Source: Bacteroidia bacterium
GTDB taxonomy: Bacteria; Bacteroidota; Bacteroidia; Bacteroidales; Prolixibacteraceae
Length of the DNA stretch: 64,000 nucleotides
Assembly (NCBI GenBank): GCA_026391655.1
Contig: JAPLDR010000018.1
Coordinates: 1 to 64,000 of the forward strand
Direction: 5' to 3'
The position numbers and the translations under genes were made by a program. Positions within the stretch are counted from its first letter, which is position 1; the number at the start of each line of letters is the position of its first letter. Below, one piece after another: positions 8,080 to 14,291 of the stretch. A model generated the notes under the pieces. It saw nothing but the letters and a program-made list of their open reading frames with translations. It made no database searches and was not told where the DNA came from.

Positions 8080-8253
8080 TTAGTTTGGTATGCCTTCATC
8101 ATCAATTGGTAATCTATACACTTCCATACTTCCTCATTTAGGACAAACTTCAATTTTATCGGTTCCCATGCAGGTTTCCACAGTATCCCAATCAACTTCA
8201 TCGTGACGGCCTTTCCACGCGCATTGTTTGCATATCAAAAGAAGTGGTTCCAT
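8080..8253 (-). CDS. Zinc-ribbon mini-protein with an in-frame TGA at the last cysteine
   Basis: From ATG 8253 the frame reads MEPLLLICKQCAWKG, continues to IEVCPK, meets TGA at 8134-8136, and then resumes in frame as GSMEVYRLPIDDEGIPN to a TAA at 8080. With Cys at the TGA it would be a 57-residue zinc ribbon with knuckles ICKQC and CPKCG. A TGA exactly where a metal-ligand cysteine is expected suggests selenocysteine or a TGT/TGC to TGA mutation. The TGA-terminated product would be 39 residues and lack one ligand. I could not see a convincing SECIS hairpin just downstream. It ends the DUF134/NifX/DUF1847/methyltransferase block, 68 bases after the methyltransferase. Confidence 0.5.
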
Positions 8254-8321
8254 TTGAAAGATATATTTTTCACTTAATTTATGATCCTATATCATTAAGA
8301 ATCAAATAACTTGTAAGTAGT

Positions 8322-8924
8322 TTATTTTTGAGCTATTATTAAAAATATGGGAAACCTTTTGCCTGATTCGCGCTCCATTTCGAAACAGGTTTTGTATTCA
8401 ACATTTTTGAATCCGGTATGTTTTAGGATTACTGCGAGAGTTTCTGGATCAAAACCCAAATGGACTTTTACATCAATGCCATGAAAAGAGCCATCTTCAG
8501 GATATAAATCGGCAATTGCCAAATATCCGCCACGATTTAGCAAAGAATAAAACGTATTGATAATGGCTTCAAAATCATTTACATGATGCAAAACCATTTG
8601 ATTGTAAATAATATCAAATTTGCCATCATACTTCCCTTGTTCAAGATCTAACCAAAGAGGAACGATGTGGTTGGTTTGGTGATATTCTATCTTTTCAACA
8701 CAAACTTTAATCATTTCCTGAGAACTATCCATCAGGGTAATTTCAGAAAAACGGTCTTTAAGCAGAAAGCTTAGAATACCTGTACCGGCACCATATTCTA
8801 GGGCTTTCATTGAATGATTAATCGGAATCATTTTTTCAAGTTCAGCGGCAATGGCAACAGAACGTTCCATATGCATTTTATCTTTGTCCCATTCACGGGC
8901 ACGGGAATCAAAACTTGACATCAT
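8322..8924 (-). CDS. Class I SAM-dependent methyltransferase
   Basis: A 200-residue cytosolic protein. An opening FDSRAREWD segment is typical of small-molecule methyltransferases. Motif I is ALEYGAGTGILSFLL (about residues 40-55), the acidic end of strand beta-2 is LMDSS, and motif IV lies around IIYNQMVLHHV. No arsenite-binding cysteine pattern is apparent, so ArsM is not supported. The stop of the DUF1847 gene abuts its start (MM at 8924/8921), so the two are coupled. The substrate is unknown. Its fixed place behind metal-binding DUF1847 and NifX-like genes suggests methylation of a cofactor, thiol or metalloid. Confidence 0.8.
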   Translation of the reverse strand: MMSSFDSRAREWDKDKMHMERSVAIAAELEKMIPINHSMKALEYGAGTGILSFLLKDRFSEITLMDSSQEMIKVCVEKIEYHQTNHIVPLWLDLEQGKYDGKFDIIYNQMVLHHVNDFEAIINTFYSLLNRGGYLAIADLYPEDGSFHGIDVKVHLGFDPETLAVILKHTGFKNVEYKTCFEMERESGKRFPIFLIIAQK

Positions 8925-9401
8925 TTAAAATTTCAAATTGTTTATGGCATCGATTGGGTTGTGATTATTTGTACGGTCTTTTACGACTAAGGTAGATACA
9001 GGAGAAGCCGATTTCTGGTTAAAAACCATATCGTGACCTACGCACAAACCCATCGAAATATTGAGTTCGGTGTTGTTTTCTTTCAGGTATTCTGCTTGTC
9101 CGGCTGGATTGCACATAATACTCCTGCCTTCGCATCCAAGCATTTCGTGTTTGGTAATATGTCCGCATTTGCAATCAACACTATACACTTCAAACTCGTC
9201 TGACAGAAATTGCTTTACTGCTTCAACTTCCTTCGGAAATGTTACACAGTAGGCAATACCAATTCGTTTAATTCCTGCCTTGTGAGCAAAGTTTATGATT
9301 TCCTGTACCCGGTTTGATCCAGGTTCATAGGCATCTTCAGCAGTTTGCATAATTTCGAGCGAACGGCTGTCATACAAATTTTTGATTTCTTTTTCTTCCA
9401 T
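8925..9401 (-). CDS. DUF1847 cysteine-rich metal-binding-type protein
   Basis: About 158 residues from ATG 9401, five bases after the stop of the upstream gene; the frame extends to 9461 but would run into that gene. The body contains RIGIAYCVTFPKEV, a CKCGH element, and spaced cysteines in HEMLGCEGRSIMCNPAGQ and MGLCVGHDM, the pattern of DUF1847 proteins annotated as putative metal-binding. It probably binds an iron-sulfur cluster or metal in the cytoplasm. Genes on both sides are in the same operon: NifX-like proteins upstream and a SAM methyltransferase downstream. No reaction is known for this family. Confidence 0.8.
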   Translation of the reverse strand: MEEKEIKNLYDSRSLEIMQTAEDAYEPGSNRVQEIINFAHKAGIKRIGIAYCVTFPKEVEAVKQFLSDEFEVYSVDCKCGHITKHEMLGCEGRSIMCNPAGQAEYLKENNTELNISMGLCVGHDMVFNQKSASPVSTLVVKDRTNNHNPIDAINNLKF

Positions 9402-9405
9402 CTTA

Positions 9406-9780
9406 TTAATGATTACACTGGTGCTCTTCTCCATGATGTTCGTGACTCTTGCAGCCTTCACCAGAATCGATTATTTTGTCTTTCAAAAATGCTTCGGTTA
9501 ATTGACGAACATCGCCGGAGCAACCACGATAAACTTCAATACCGTGACTTTGAAGCACATTTAATGCACCATTGCCCATATTTCCTGCAAGCATAACGCT
9601 AACGCCCTTTTCCTTCAAAACACTTGCAATATTGCTTTTGCATCCGCAACCTTGTGGTGAGGGCAACATTTCCGAACTGATAATCTTTTTGTTCTCGTCG
9701 ATATTGAAAACGGTGTAAGCTTCGCAATGGCCAAAATGATCGTCAACTACATTGCCTCTTGTGGGTATTGCTATTTTCAT
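9406..9780 (-). CDS. NifX/NifB C-terminal-like dinitrogenase cofactor family protein with Cys/His tail
   Basis: A 124-residue protein of the dinitrogenase iron-molybdenum cofactor family: it starts MKIAIPTRGNVVDDHFGHC and has the central Gly-rich VMLAGNMGNGALNVL and the later YRGCSGDV. It adds a CGCKS motif and a C-terminal tail rich in Cys and His (CKSHEHHGEEHQCNH). Family members bind iron-sulfur or iron-molybdenum cofactors and deliver them. No nif structural genes are in the window, so a role in nitrogenase is not implied. A paralogue lies 7 bases upstream in the same operon. The tail suggests metal storage or delivery. Confidence 0.85.
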   Translation of the reverse strand: MKIAIPTRGNVVDDHFGHCEAYTVFNIDENKKIISSEMLPSPQGCGCKSNIASVLKEKGVSVMLAGNMGNGALNVLQSHGIEVYRGCSGDVRQLTEAFLKDKIIDSGEGCKSHEHHGEEHQCNH

Positions 9781-9787
9781 TTTTATA

Positions 9788-10099
9788 TTACTTTATTTGG
9801 TTTATAATTTCGGATACTGTTTGTTGGCTTTCGGGAATTACCATTTGGACATTGTTTCTTTTGAACACATCAACTACTTTTGAACCAAAACGCCCTGCAA
9901 TGGCCAGGCTGATATTTTTAACAAGCAATAAATCGGCAGCTTCGCACCCGGCTTTATCAGGATGATGCCTTGCAGGGTTGACAATAAAAGAACTCTTCCG
10001 GGTTTCGGTATCAAACAGGCAATACCAGTTGCACCGGCCAAAATGGGTGTCAACTACAGCATTCAGGTGATTTTCGTTTGTGGCTATTGCAATTATCAT
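9788..10099 (-). CDS. NifX-like cofactor-binding protein (paralogue)
   Basis: A 103-residue protein of the same family as its downstream neighbour: MIIAIATNENHLNAVVDTHFGRC at the start (the DxHFGRC element contributes conserved Asp, His and Cys), ICNPARHHPDK-like loop written here as NPARHHPDKAGC, and a Gly-rich LAIAGRFGSKVVD strand-turn-helix. It has no Cys/His tail. Four bases separate its start from the stop of the DUF134 gene upstream. Two different NifX-like proteins side by side suggest either a heterodimer or stepwise transfer of a metal cofactor. Confidence 0.83.
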   Translation of the reverse strand: MIIAIATNENHLNAVVDTHFGRCNWYCLFDTETRKSSFIVNPARHHPDKAGCEAADLLLVKNISLAIAGRFGSKVVDVFKRNNVQMVIPESQQTVSEIINQIK

Positions 10100-10103
10100 G
10101 ACA

Positions 10104-10499
10104 TTAGTTGTTTTCGATGATTACTTGTGTCTTGCAAAATGGGCAAAGTTTGCCAGCGTTTTCAGGCAGCGTAAAAGTAATTTTGCATTGGTCGCATTTA
10201 TACCAGTTGTCAATAGCGACGTTTCCTCCCTCAAAATAAACGGAACTACCTTCAATGAAAGCTTTTGCTATCTTTCTGCGAACACTTTCGTAAATTCTTG
10301 TAAAGGTAGGACGAGAAACATTCATGAGCTTTGCAGCCTCAGCCTGTGTCAGCAGTTCATAATCGCATAAGTTGATCGCTTCGTATTCCTCGAAATTTAT
10401 ACAAACATCATCACCGGTTTTGCATTGCACACCTTGTGGTTTAAACCCACTGAAGTGTGGCGCCATCTGAATTTTCCTGTCTTTTTTTGTTCGTCCCAT
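10104..10499 (-). CDS. DUF134 family helix-turn-helix protein with C-terminal zinc ribbon
   Basis: 131 residues from ATG 10499 ([14 protein letters not shown]); an upstream extension to 10547 crosses the promoter. The DUF134 core has the FKPQG motif and a helix-turn-helix of sigma-70 region 4 type ([22 protein letters not shown]). The C-terminus adds a zinc ribbon (CDQC, then CPFC). DUF134 proteins are predicted DNA-binding proteins that commonly accompany NifX-like genes. Here it opens an operon of NifX, NifX, DUF1847 and methyltransferase. Two palindromes at the promoter make autoregulation plausible. Confidence 0.85.
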   Translation of the reverse strand: MGRTKKDRKIQMAPHFSGFKPQGVQCKTGDDVCINFEEYEAINLCDYELLTQAEAAKLMNVSRPTFTRIYESVRRKIAKAFIEGSSVYFEGGNVAIDNWYKCDQCKITFTLPENAGKLCPFCKTQVIIENN

Positions 10500-10516
10500 A
10501 ATCCTGTAATTCGCCA

Positions 10517-10568
10517 CAAAAATAGTGAACAAATGTTCACAAAACAAATAAAAATGAACAAATGTTCA
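10517..10568 (-). promoter_or_regulatory. DUF134 operon promoter with tandem palindromic operators
   Basis: A -7 element TATTTTTG on the - strand occupies 10517-10524. Immediately upstream is GTGAACAAATGTTCAC (10525-10540), with arms of 7 bases around a 2-base centre. The same core TGAACAAATGTTCA recurs at 10555-10568, 29 bases away. TGAACA-N2-TGTTCA resembles ArsR/SmtB operators; a protein bound here would cover the -33 region. Confidence 0.6.
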
Positions 10569-10576
10569 AAATATAT

Positions 10577-10741
10577 TCCTCTTAAGCAAAGTGCATTGGT
10601 AATAATCGATATAGAACTGAAGCTCATAGCGGCGGCAGCGATCAAGGGGTTGAGTAAAATTCCAAAAATGGGATATACCAATCCGGCAGCAACAGGCACG
10701 CTAAGAATATTATAAACAAAGGAAAAGAATAATTGGTCCAT
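10577..10741 (-). pseudogene. 3' fragment of a copper-type P1B ATPase
   Basis: The frame encodes the last membrane pair of a heavy-metal P-type ATPase: [19 protein letters not shown], then [20 protein letters not shown] and ITNALCLRG, matching the usual end of CopA proteins. Everything upstream (HMA domains, phosphorylation DKTGT, ATP site) is missing. At its 5' side, in another frame, about 10 codons of an HMA-like start (KISGNCD) are joined directly to it. Its own stop is lost, and the frame runs into the DUF134 promoter. This is a recombination scar. Confidence 0.7.
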
Positions 10742-10784
10742 TTCAAGAAGTCGCAATTACCTGAAATTTTAAATGTTTGCTTAA

Positions 10785-10819
10785 TACTCAGCAGGTAACT
10801 TCAAGTCACCTGCTGAGTA
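10785..10819. repeat. 35-base palindromic repeat, copy 1
   Basis: Arms TACTCAGCAGGT and ACCTGCTGAGTA with a short centre. A second copy of the same length lies inside the CusB-like gene at 14546-14580. Flanking sequence (CGCAATTACCTGA about 25-35 bases away) is also shared, so the repeat moved or was copied with neighbouring HMA-coding DNA. It could act as a terminator for nearby transcripts. Confidence 0.75.
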
Positions 10820-10849
10820 CTTGAAGTAAAGGATCAATTCCCACGATCC

Positions 10850-10894
10850 TCCTCGTTTGCAACGAGGAGTTAGTTGTCAGTCGTTTGCAACGAT
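10850..10894. repeat. REP-like dispersed element, copy A
   Basis: A hairpin CTCGTTTGCAACGAG (10852-10866) is followed by GAGTTAGTTGTCAGT and a second CGTTTGCAACGATAA. The same order (hairpin, ATTAGT, CAGT, GTTTnnAACGATAA) is found at 11711-11758 and 12805-12852. It resembles the REP-type elements moved by REP-associated tyrosine transposases; no transposase gene is present here. Confidence 0.6.
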
Positions 10895-10904
10895 AAAGAG
10901 AATT

Positions 10905-11651
10905 TTAATTCACTTTATGCGTTCCGTCCGGAAGGAACTTTACGGTCGGCTGTACCCTGGTCTGGTCAAACAGATCATAACTCTTTTTGAGGTCAGCCCA
11001 TAAACTGATTTTATCCTTGTCCTTACTATATCTGGATATTAATCCGGCATATTTGGCATCGTTCAGCTGAGCAGGGAATATGGTCAGGCCGATCTCTTCC
11101 TGGCCGCTGTTGTAGGCCTCAATACAATAAACAAATAGTTCCTTGATCTTGTCATCCGTAATGGGAATGCATCCCGATGAGAGGCAGGAACCGTGAATGA
11201 ATATTTCATTTCCCAGATGGCCATGAACACCCCTGATGCTGTCAGACGCATTCGGATAGTTGATCTGCATCGACAAATAATACTTGCTGTAAGGATTCTG
11301 CTTGGCGATGTGGTAAAACCCTTCAGGAACCTGTAAATCACGATAACGCCTCTTCGGCCCGATAGAGCCCGAGAGATCACAAATTGAGAATTCTTTGATC
11401 AGCACAAAAATAGAGTCGAAACTATTTTTTGCCCATAATTCTATTTTTTTTTCGGTTTTGAAAGCACGAAGGTAAATCCTTAGATTGTTGTGTGAAATTG
11501 AATGCGCTGCAAGCGCTTTATCAACAATTTTCTCTTTAGCAGTATAGGCTTCCCTTACCCTGGTAAAATTCATCTGCTTCTCACGGAATGAATATGAAGT
11601 TGTTTCTGAACTCAGGAAAAATAATGGGAAGAGGATGATCAAAAGTCTCAT
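10905..11651 (-). CDS. L,D-transpeptidase of the YafK type
   Basis: A 248-residue protein with an N-terminal signal peptide (MRLLIILFPLFFLSSETTS). The catalytic domain carries IFIHGSCLSSGCIPI, the HG...S.GC motif in which His, Gly and the nucleophilic Cys lie around residues 150-165. The preceding YPNASDSIRGVHGHLGN fits YafK-like L,D-transpeptidases, which cut or form bonds between meso-diaminopimelate and attached lipoproteins or between peptidoglycan stems. It acts in the periplasm. Isolated gene, flanked by palindromic repeats on both sides. Confidence 0.82.
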   Translation of the reverse strand: MRLLIILFPLFFLSSETTSYSFREKQMNFTRVREAYTAKEKIVDKALAAHSISHNNLRIYLRAFKTEKKIELWAKNSFDSIFVLIKEFSICDLSGSIGPKRRYRDLQVPEGFYHIAKQNPYSKYYLSMQINYPNASDSIRGVHGHLGNEIFIHGSCLSSGCIPITDDKIKELFVYCIEAYNSGQEEIGLTIFPAQLNDAKYAGLISRYSKDKDKISLWADLKKSYDLFDQTRVQPTVKFLPDGTHKVN

Positions 11652-11709
11652 AAATAAATCTGAAAATTATCAGACAAAAGTAGTTGAAAAACGCTCAAAA
11701 ATGGCGTGA

Positions 11710-11758
11710 CCCTCCATGTTTGAATCGATGGATTAGTTTTCAGTCTGTTTTAACGATA
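11710..11758. repeat. REP-like dispersed element, copy B (divergent)
   Basis: Hairpin CCATGTTTGAATCGATGG, then ATTAGTTTTCAGTC and TGTTTTAACGATAA. It follows the order of copies A and C but is more diverged in the stem. Lies in the gap between the L,D-transpeptidase and the ECF sigma factor. Confidence 0.45.
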
Positions 11759-11906
11759 ACTACTGAATAAATATTCAACGAAAACCTTCGCGACCCTCTT
11801 AACAACTAATAGAATTTCATAGCTTTACGAAATTCTTTTGATTTTATAGCATTCTTTTAAAATATAATCTGTACTCATCCGTCAACACACATAGAGAGAC
11901 AATAGA

Positions 11907-12467
11907 ATGGAAACAGAGCAGTCGGATAAAATTAATGAAGTGTATAAAGTTGAGCGGAGACGTCTGCTTGGTTATATACGAAATAAAATTTCCGACAGTC
12001 TGGATGCCGAAGACATACTGCAGGATGTTTTCTATCAACTAACTATTGGTTTTCAGGATATAAAGCAGATTGAACAACTTACAGCATGGCTTTATAGAGT
12101 GGCCGACAACCGTATTATCGATTTATTTAGGAAAAAGAAACTAGTATCATTTAGTCGTATTGAACCTGAAATGGATGATGAAGATGGTTCGATCTCGCTC
12201 GAAGATATACTCCCTGCATTGGGGACTTCGCCCGAAGAGGAAGAAATAAAACGTTTGATATGGGAAACAATCGAAAAGACCCTTTCGGAATTACCTGAAG
12301 AACAAAGAAGTGTATTCACCACTCATGAATTTGAAGAAATGAGTTTCAACGAGATCTCAAAAAAAACAGGCATTGGCGTGAATACCCTTATTTCCCGAAA
12401 ACGATACGCAGTATTGGCGCTCAGGGAAAGTTTAAATGAATTGTATAACTTATTAAAAAACAATTAG
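11907..12467 (+). CDS. ECF-type RNA polymerase sigma factor
   Basis: A 186-residue sigma-70 family protein. Region 2 includes SDSLDAEDILQDVFYQL and LTAWLYRVADNRIIDLFRKK (about residues 28-75). An acidic linker (DDEDGSISLEDIL) follows, then region 4 with LPEEQRSVFTTHEFEEMSFN and EISKKTGIGVNTLISRKRYA, a helix-turn-helix that contacts the -35-like element. No anti-sigma factor with a cytosolic zinc motif follows. Instead a small membrane protein starts one base after its stop, which may play that part. The regulon is unknown; it may relate to the adjacent metal-resistance genes. Confidence 0.87.
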   Translation: METEQSDKINEVYKVERRRLLGYIRNKISDSLDAEDILQDVFYQLTIGFQDIKQIEQLTAWLYRVADNRIIDLFRKKKLVSFSRIEPEMDDEDGSISLEDILPALGTSPEEEEIKRLIWETIEKTLSELPEEQRSVFTTHEFEEMSFNEISKKTGIGVNTLISRKRYAVLALRESLNELYNLLKNN

Positions 12468-12468
12468 T

Positions 12469-12801
12469 ATGAAAACTTTAAAAGTATTGAAATTTACAGG
12501 CTTCGGTCTGCTTGGATTAGGCGCAATTAGTTTGTTTGTATTTATTACAATGCACCTATGGAATTTGTTGATTCCGGAGTTATTTCATGGTCCGGTCGTT
12601 ACATTCTGGCAGACTGCAGGGTTAATCATTTTGTCAAAAATAATCTTTTCTGGGTTTGGTCATGGAAGGGGCAGACATGGAGATAGACGACACGAAAATA
12701 ATTGTGAAGGACATTATCATCCTGGCCGGGCAGATTGGTGGAAAAAATTCCATGAAGTGGAGAAAGGGAACAGCAGTTCCTCAACTGTTGAACAATCATG
12801 A
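12469..12801 (+). CDS. Small His/Arg-rich membrane protein paired with the ECF sigma factor
   Basis: A 110-residue protein with two hydrophobic segments (about residues 10-30 and 43-63) and then a soluble tail rich in His, Arg and Gly (GHGRGRHGDRRHENNC, then HYHPGRADWWKKFHEVE). It begins one base after the sigma factor stop, so it is co-transcribed and probably coupled. The His/Cys tail could bind metal. It might serve as membrane anti-sigma factor or sensor, but it has no recognised anti-sigma domain. Confidence 0.7.
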   Translation: MKTLKVLKFTGFGLLGLGAISLFVFITMHLWNLLIPELFHGPVVTFWQTAGLIILSKIIFSGFGHGRGRHGDRRHENNCEGHYHPGRADWWKKFHEVEKGNSSSSTVEQS

Positions 12802-12804
12802 CTC

Positions 12805-12852
12805 TCTTCGTTTGTAGCGAAGGATTAGTAGTCAGTGGTTTGCAACGATAAA
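12805..12852. repeat. REP-like dispersed element, copy C
   Basis: Hairpin CTTCGTTTGTAGCGAAGG, then ATTAGTAGTCAGT and GGTTTGCAACGATAA, same layout as copy A. A half copy (CATTCGTTTGCAACG) lies at about 12942-12956. Confidence 0.6.
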
Positions 12853-12894
12853 AGATTTATTTCCGATTTTAAAAAGCTCATGCGATAAAACTTC

Positions 12895-12927
12895 AGACCC
12901 TCAAGGTTTTCAAAACCTTGAGGGTCT
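12895..12927. repeat. 33-base perfect palindrome
   Basis: Two 16-base arms (AGACCCTCAAGGTTTT and its exact reverse complement) around a single C. It lies between the sigma factor operon and gpmA, whose ends converge, so it may serve as a bidirectional terminator, although no U-tract follows. Similar palindromes are familiar as dispersed repeats in Bacteroidota. Confidence 0.75.
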
Positions 12928-12978
12928 AAACGTCAGGATGTCATTCGTTTGCAACGTAAGTATCAAAAGGACTTCCTG

Positions 12979-13755
12979 CTAATTCTTTACCGATGCCTGG
13001 TTCGCTACGGCTTGCATCGCCTTTTGAACTGCTGCTTCATCGCCGAGGTAATAATGGCAGATGGGATGAAGCTCTTCATCCAGTTCGTAAACAAGTGGGA
13101 TTCCGGTTGGGATGTTTATAGCTGCGATTTCGGTATCAGAAACGTTGTCGAGATACTTTACGAGTGCACGAAGACTATTCCCATGAGCTACAATCAGGAC
13201 AGTCTTCCCGCTTATCAACTCTTGAGCAATGCGATCGTGCCAGCAGGGGAGGAATCGCATTACAGTATCCATCAGGCATTCCGTAGCTGGGAGTTGTTCC
13301 GGAAGAAGAAGCTTATAACGCGAATCGTGGCACGGATGTCGTGGATCTGCCACTTCGAGAGCAGGCGGACGGATGTCGTAACTCCGCCGCCATAAGTTGA
13401 CTTGTGTCTCGCCGTATTGTTTAGTAGTCTCAGACTTGTTCAACCCTTGCAGAGCCCCGTAATGTCGTTCGTTTAATCGCCAATCCCGGTATACAGGAAT
13501 CCACATCAGGTCCATCTCATCGAGTACAATCCATAGCGTCCGGATTGCACGCTTCAATACAGAAGTAAATGCTAGATCAAACGTAAATCCTTGTTCTTTA
13601 AGTAAATTTCCGGCTTTTCGAACTTCCTCTTTGCCGTAATCAGACAAATCGACGTCTGTCCAACCACTAAAGAGGTTCTCCTTGTTCCATAAACTTTCGC
13701 CGTGTCGTAATAGAACAACCTGTCGGACATTCTGTTCTTTCCCCGTTATATACAT
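12979..13755 (-). CDS. gpmA: 2,3-bisphosphoglycerate-dependent phosphoglycerate mutase
   Basis: A 258-residue histidine phosphatase superfamily enzyme. The N-terminal [20 protein letters not shown] holds the phosphorylated His. The central RRAIRT-like segment, here [34 protein letters not shown] and the second catalytic His in [18 protein letters not shown] are all present. It interconverts 2- and 3-phosphoglycerate in glycolysis in the cytosol. Length is close to the family's usual 230-250. ATG at 13755 is followed by a short MYITGKEQN leader. Single-gene unit among repeats. Confidence 0.92.
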   Translation of the reverse strand: MYITGKEQNVRQVVLLRHGESLWNKENLFSGWTDVDLSDYGKEEVRKAGNLLKEQGFTFDLAFTSVLKRAIRTLWIVLDEMDLMWIPVYRDWRLNERHYGALQGLNKSETTKQYGETQVNLWRRSYDIRPPALEVADPRHPCHDSRYKLLLPEQLPATECLMDTVMRFLPCWHDRIAQELISGKTVLIVAHGNSLRALVKYLDNVSDTEIAAINIPTGIPLVYELDEELHPICHYYLGDEAAVQKAMQAVANQASVKN

Positions 13756-13829
13756 TTTGTGTGATATTCCGCATCAACTCATACAGCAGAAGTATTCAGG
13801 CGACTACCAGAATGAACCTTATTTCTGTA

Positions 13830-14045
13830 TTAAGAAATATGCCTTCTTTTTTCGTCATACTCATCCTTGCTGATTTCACCCCTGGCATATCTTGTTTTTA
13901 AAATATCAAGTGGCGAGTTATATTTTTGTCGGTTTAAATTTTTCTTATTCGCATTAACTATCAGACCAATAATAAAAATAAGAACGATAAGGCCGATAAT
14001 CCAGCCATATCCCATTCCCCAAACATTATTCATTCCGTCCATCAT
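13830..14045 (-). CDS. SHOCT-domain small membrane protein
   Basis: A 71-residue protein: a Met/Gly/Trp-rich start (MMDGMNNVWGMGYGW), one hydrophobic segment (IIGLIVLIFIIGLIV), and a C-terminal SHOCT motif (SPLDILKTRYARGEISKDEY). SHOCT domains are short C-terminal tags of oligomerising membrane proteins and are common near metal efflux genes. Its role here is unknown; the Met-rich start might bind copper. Confidence 0.8.
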   Translation of the reverse strand: MMDGMNNVWGMGYGWIIGLIVLIFIIGLIVNANKKNLNRQKYNSPLDILKTRYARGEISKDEYDEKRRHIS

Positions 14046-14291
14046 AATATTAGTTTTAAATTTTATGGATAACTTGACTTATTTTCCTTTTGAAGTTTTT
14101 CTAATCTTTCAAAGATACTTTAAACATACCCATGGATGTTACACAATTCCTGTGCGGAATTACATCATTCACACATTTTATACGTTGTAGTGACTGATAT
14201 TCCGTAGTTTTCTAATAAAAGAAGACGTTTATCCGGTTACATTTTTAAACCGCCCGGATAATCATGCATCATACAATCCTCCGGCGGATTT

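Noticed and set aside
8076-8140. SECIS hairpin after the TGA of the zinc-ribbon gene
   Set aside because: I looked for a stem-loop with a GGU-type apical loop within about 60 bases and found only weak pairings, so I do not list it as a feature.
9345-9596. Forward-strand frame across the NifX/DUF1847 junction
   Set aside because: Antisense to two well supported genes; no start context.
10850-12960. CRISPR array
   Set aside because: Repeats are few, unevenly spaced and palindromic REP-like units; no cas genes.
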